Source of the DNA: Gymnopilus junonius
Taxonomy: Eukaryota > Basidiomycota > Agaricomycetes > Agaricales > Galerinaceae
Direction of reading: 5' to 3'
Length of the DNA stretch: 64,000 nt
Assembly: GCA_015501075.1 (NCBI GenBank)
Contig: JADNYJ010000035.1
Span: 220,793 to 284,792 of the forward strand
Shown: piece by piece, positions 61,102 through 64,000 of the stretch
Layout: every line of letters begins with the position of its first letter
Numbering within the stretch: position 1 is the stretch's first letter
Program-made: the position numbers and the translations under genes
Notes under the pieces: model-generated
Seen by the model: only the letters and a program-made list of their open reading frames with translations
Database searches by the model: none
What the model was told of the DNA's origin: nothing

Positions 61102-63351
61102 GGTTATGGGCCCCGGCATCTGAGACTGCAGGAATCAACTCTATTCATTTCCTTTGCACTCTAGCAGATTGCCGCTTCCGCAACTTCGATACACACACGC
61201 ATACACGTTCCCGGCACGCCTACACAGTTATACGCAGATAGCTACCCGGACAAACGTGCAAACTGCGTTTCTTCAATTTGACCATTGAGGACTCAATTCA
61301 ACTTCGCTTCACAACGTGCCCATTCGTTCTCGCACACATTCACAACTTCGCATACTGAGTACTGGTATTACCGCTATTCACGTTGCCTCGTTTCACATCA
61401 TTCCAACTGCTGGTCCTCGAGTTATCATCGAAGATTGTCTTGCATCTCAACTCAGTGAGATCAGCACTTCGTTCATCTTTGCGCATTTCCTCGCCTACGC
61501 TCTTGCCGCATTCTTTGCAACGTGGACTATCTGTTACGGGTCACACCCTTGACGTGCCTGCTTCATTGCATCCTCATTCGACCACCTTGTCATTCACAAT
61601 CAACACTTATTCCTATAAAGTGTCAACTCTACTACTTTGCCTTTTCACCTTTTCAGCCTCATTCTGCCCACTATGAACACCTACAGAGGATATACAATGC
61701 AAACGACGTGCAAATGATGCTATATCAGTTGGGAGCCTCTGGCTGCTTCCTCTGACTCTGGGAAGCGTCCCTGCATCTTCTGCAATGACCCAGCGCATGG
61801 AATCAAGGATTGCGACGCATACAAGCGAGGAGCAGAGTATGCAACCAACAAGCGCACTATCTGGGCCAATAAGCCACCAAAAGTGTGAAAAGCAAAGGCT
61901 GCAGCTGCAGCTGCCTCCACAGACTCCACATCTTCATCAGGAGTGACTGAATTCACTAGAAGTGCAAGTCATCACTCTTCTACCTCACTCCACCTGCTGA
62001 TAATGACTGGACTGCAGACACAGGTGCCACATCTCATATGACCCCACATCGTCATTGGATGCGCAATTACATTCCCTTTTGCACTGGGATGAAGTTAGCA
62101 GATGGCAGCATTGTTAGTTCAGCAGGAATTGGAACTGTGGTTTCACCCAGTTATTAGAGGTCAGGCCAATGCATCCAGTAGAGTTTTCTAGAGTCCTTCA
62201 TGTACCAGCACTTCAATCAAACCTTCTCTCATGCCTATACCTTGTCAGAGTAAAGGCTTTGAGATTCACATCAATTCAGAGCAAATGGCCTTCAATCTGG
62301 CAAAATGAGACCCTATTCTGCGCTCCCTTGAAGTCCAACAACTCTGCAATTCTGGGAGGATGCACCGCACTTAGTCAAGAGTCTGCACACTGGGTTTTGA
62401 TGCTACCACTTACTCCTACACTCTGGCATCGTTGCTGTTGTCACTGCAATCATGCAGACATCTCTAAGATGCACAGAAATGGTCTGGTGACTGGAATGAC
62501 TCTGGATTTGAAGGAAAAGCCTGACTAGTTTGTGAGCCTTGTTTAGCAGGCAAGATGGTGTTCCAATCCTTTCCCAACTTCACCCAGCAGAGCTACCAAG
62601 CCTCTAGAGCTGGTACACTCAGATCTGCATGGCCCCATTCGTACTCCAACTCCTGAGGGCTATAGATACTGGGTCACTTATATTGATGACTGCACTTCAC
62701 TCCGAGCTGCCTACCTTCTAAAGCGAAAGAGCGAAACATTTACAGCCTTCAAACAGTTCAAAGCATGGGCAGAGAACCAATTGGATGCAAAAATCAAAGC
62801 ATTACAGGATGATAAAGCTGGGGAATACATGTCTAAGGAGTTTATCGCATTTACAGACAGTTGTGGGATAATTAGGCGACACAGCACCAGGAATAGGCCA
62901 CAACAGAATGGAGTAGCAGAGAGAGCAAACAGAACTATGTCTGATGATATTCAGCAATGCTCTTTGAGCTGGTCTGCCCCTTTGGTTCTGGCCTATGCAC
63001 TCGCAACAATGATACATGTCTGGAATCGCATCCTACATCCACTCTATCAGATTCAACACCTTATGAAGCCTGGAACCACCAGAAACCAGACATTTCACAT
63101 TTCAGAGTTTGGGGATGCTTAGCCTATGTCTTTATTCAGAAGGACAAGCGAACCCTCTTGGACCTCACATGGAGAAGTGCATCTTTGTGGGCTACCCTAC
63201 TGGATACAAGGCTGGCAGTTCTACAATCCAACCACAAGAAGTTTATCATCTCTGAAAGAGCTGAGTTTGATGAAAGGTCATTTCCTGGCATTGGTCCTGG
63301 TTTCAAATCATCTGTTCACCTCTCCACTGGTTCTCCCTGCTCCTAATGCTG
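61102..63351 (+). mobile_element. Ty1/copia retrotransposon, decayed, 3' part cut by LINE E
   Basis: Order on the + strand: a gag remnant with zinc knuckle CIFCNDPAHGIKDC (about 61771), protease active site WTADTGATSHM (about 62010), and GAG-pre-integrase (WHRCCCHCNHADI). A CEPCLAGK motif in another frame completes its HHCC zinc finger. The integrase has LVHSDLHGPI, DDKAGEYMSKEF and RPQQNGVAERANRTM (D,D,E core). Order protease-integrase before RT defines copia. RT and RNase H are absent up to the LINE E T-tail at 63352. Stops include TGA after KPPKV (a CGA there would read on) and TAG near 62155. Confidence 0.85.
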
Positions 63352-64000
63352 TTTTTTTTTTTTTTTTTTTATATCAAAGATTTATATACCGGTGCGCGAG
63401 AGCAGTCCGGTCGTAGATACAATACACCCGAAGTAATCTACCATTAAACTACGCCTAGTGCGAGACTGGCTCTCGTGGGCCAACTTAGGACCATAAGCAA
63501 TGGGCCCGTACTCTTGTTGATGCCCGACCGAAGGGAGGGGTCCAACAAAGTGAAAGAAGGGCACCGGAAGGGGCCCGCCAGCCAAACCGACAGCCCAGGA
63601 TGCACGCGTACTGTGTTAGCCACTGAAGGCAGACCATTTCGGGTCGCCGAAGCGGGGGCCACACTTGTCTGTCGATAGCGCCGAAGCTCCAGAACCCAGA
63701 CCCCCACCCTCAACCCAGCAAAGCCGAAGCCCGCCAAGTATTAGGACTCTGTTCTGAGCGCACCCCAAACCGCCGAATCCAGCCAACAGGAACAACACCT
63801 ACCTTGCCCGACCAAGTTATCCGACACCCCTAGGGGGCGTTGAAGGCGAACGCCGTGGGGTTAGCCTTCAAGAAAGATACGAGCTGATCCAGACGAACTG
63901 GATAGTCGTGACGGTCATGCTGGGGACACGCTCCGAGTAGGTGGTTACGAGTTTGGGTATGGTGGCCGCCACTCACAACTGATTGATTCAGGGATGTTGA
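63352..64000 (-). mobile_element. LINE copy E, 3' end (runs off window)
   Basis: T-tail at 63352-63370, then the same 3' UTR and C-terminal ORF2 sequence as A and C. It is inserted in the copia element and its 5' part lies beyond 64000. Confidence 0.9.

Overview
The window looks like nuclear DNA of a filamentous basidiomycete (Agaricomycotina). Genes carry many 48-60 nt GT-AG introns, intergenic spaces are short, and the transposons include a Tad/I-like LINE with RNase H, a Ty1/copia element and TA-flanked DNA transposons. I cannot name the species.

Positions 1 to about 24.5 kb are a compact, mostly euchromatic block. In order: the 3' part of a coiled-coil protein (+), a cohesin SA/Scc3 subunit (-), a stretch of doubtful coding sequence, an unknown multi-exon gene (+), an F-box/WD40 ubiquitin-ligase adaptor (-), mitochondrial RNA polymerase (-), hydroxymethylglutaryl-CoA lyase (+) and an alpha/beta hydrolase (+). 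The RNA polymerase and lyase genes start 65 bp apart, back to back, and share a promoter containing a CACGTG palindrome. The lyase has an apparent 6-nt micro-exon that carries a metal-binding histidine.

From about 24.8 kb to the end the window is an AT-richer transposon graveyard. It starts with a TA-flanked DNA transposon (24861-28142) in which a Ulp1-like (C48) cysteine-protease module lies directly upstream of a pogo-like DDE transposase. A second, diverged copy follows and is split by a CACTA-like non-autonomous element. After AT-rich repeats there are three low-copy-looking genes of unknown function (36.3-42 kb). Then comes a LINE family present as five pieces: a near full-length copy A, an internal fragment B, a long copy C inserted inside copy D (with a 15-bp target-site duplication), and copy E inside a decayed copia element. 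LINE ORF1 and ORF2 meet in a TAATG stop-start overlap.

Many nonsense codons in the repeat block can be explained by single transitions, most often CGA to TGA. This fits cytosine methylation and deamination of silenced repeats. The best candidate for an under-described system is the Ulp1-protease/DDE transposon. All calls come from reading the sequence; no database search was possible.
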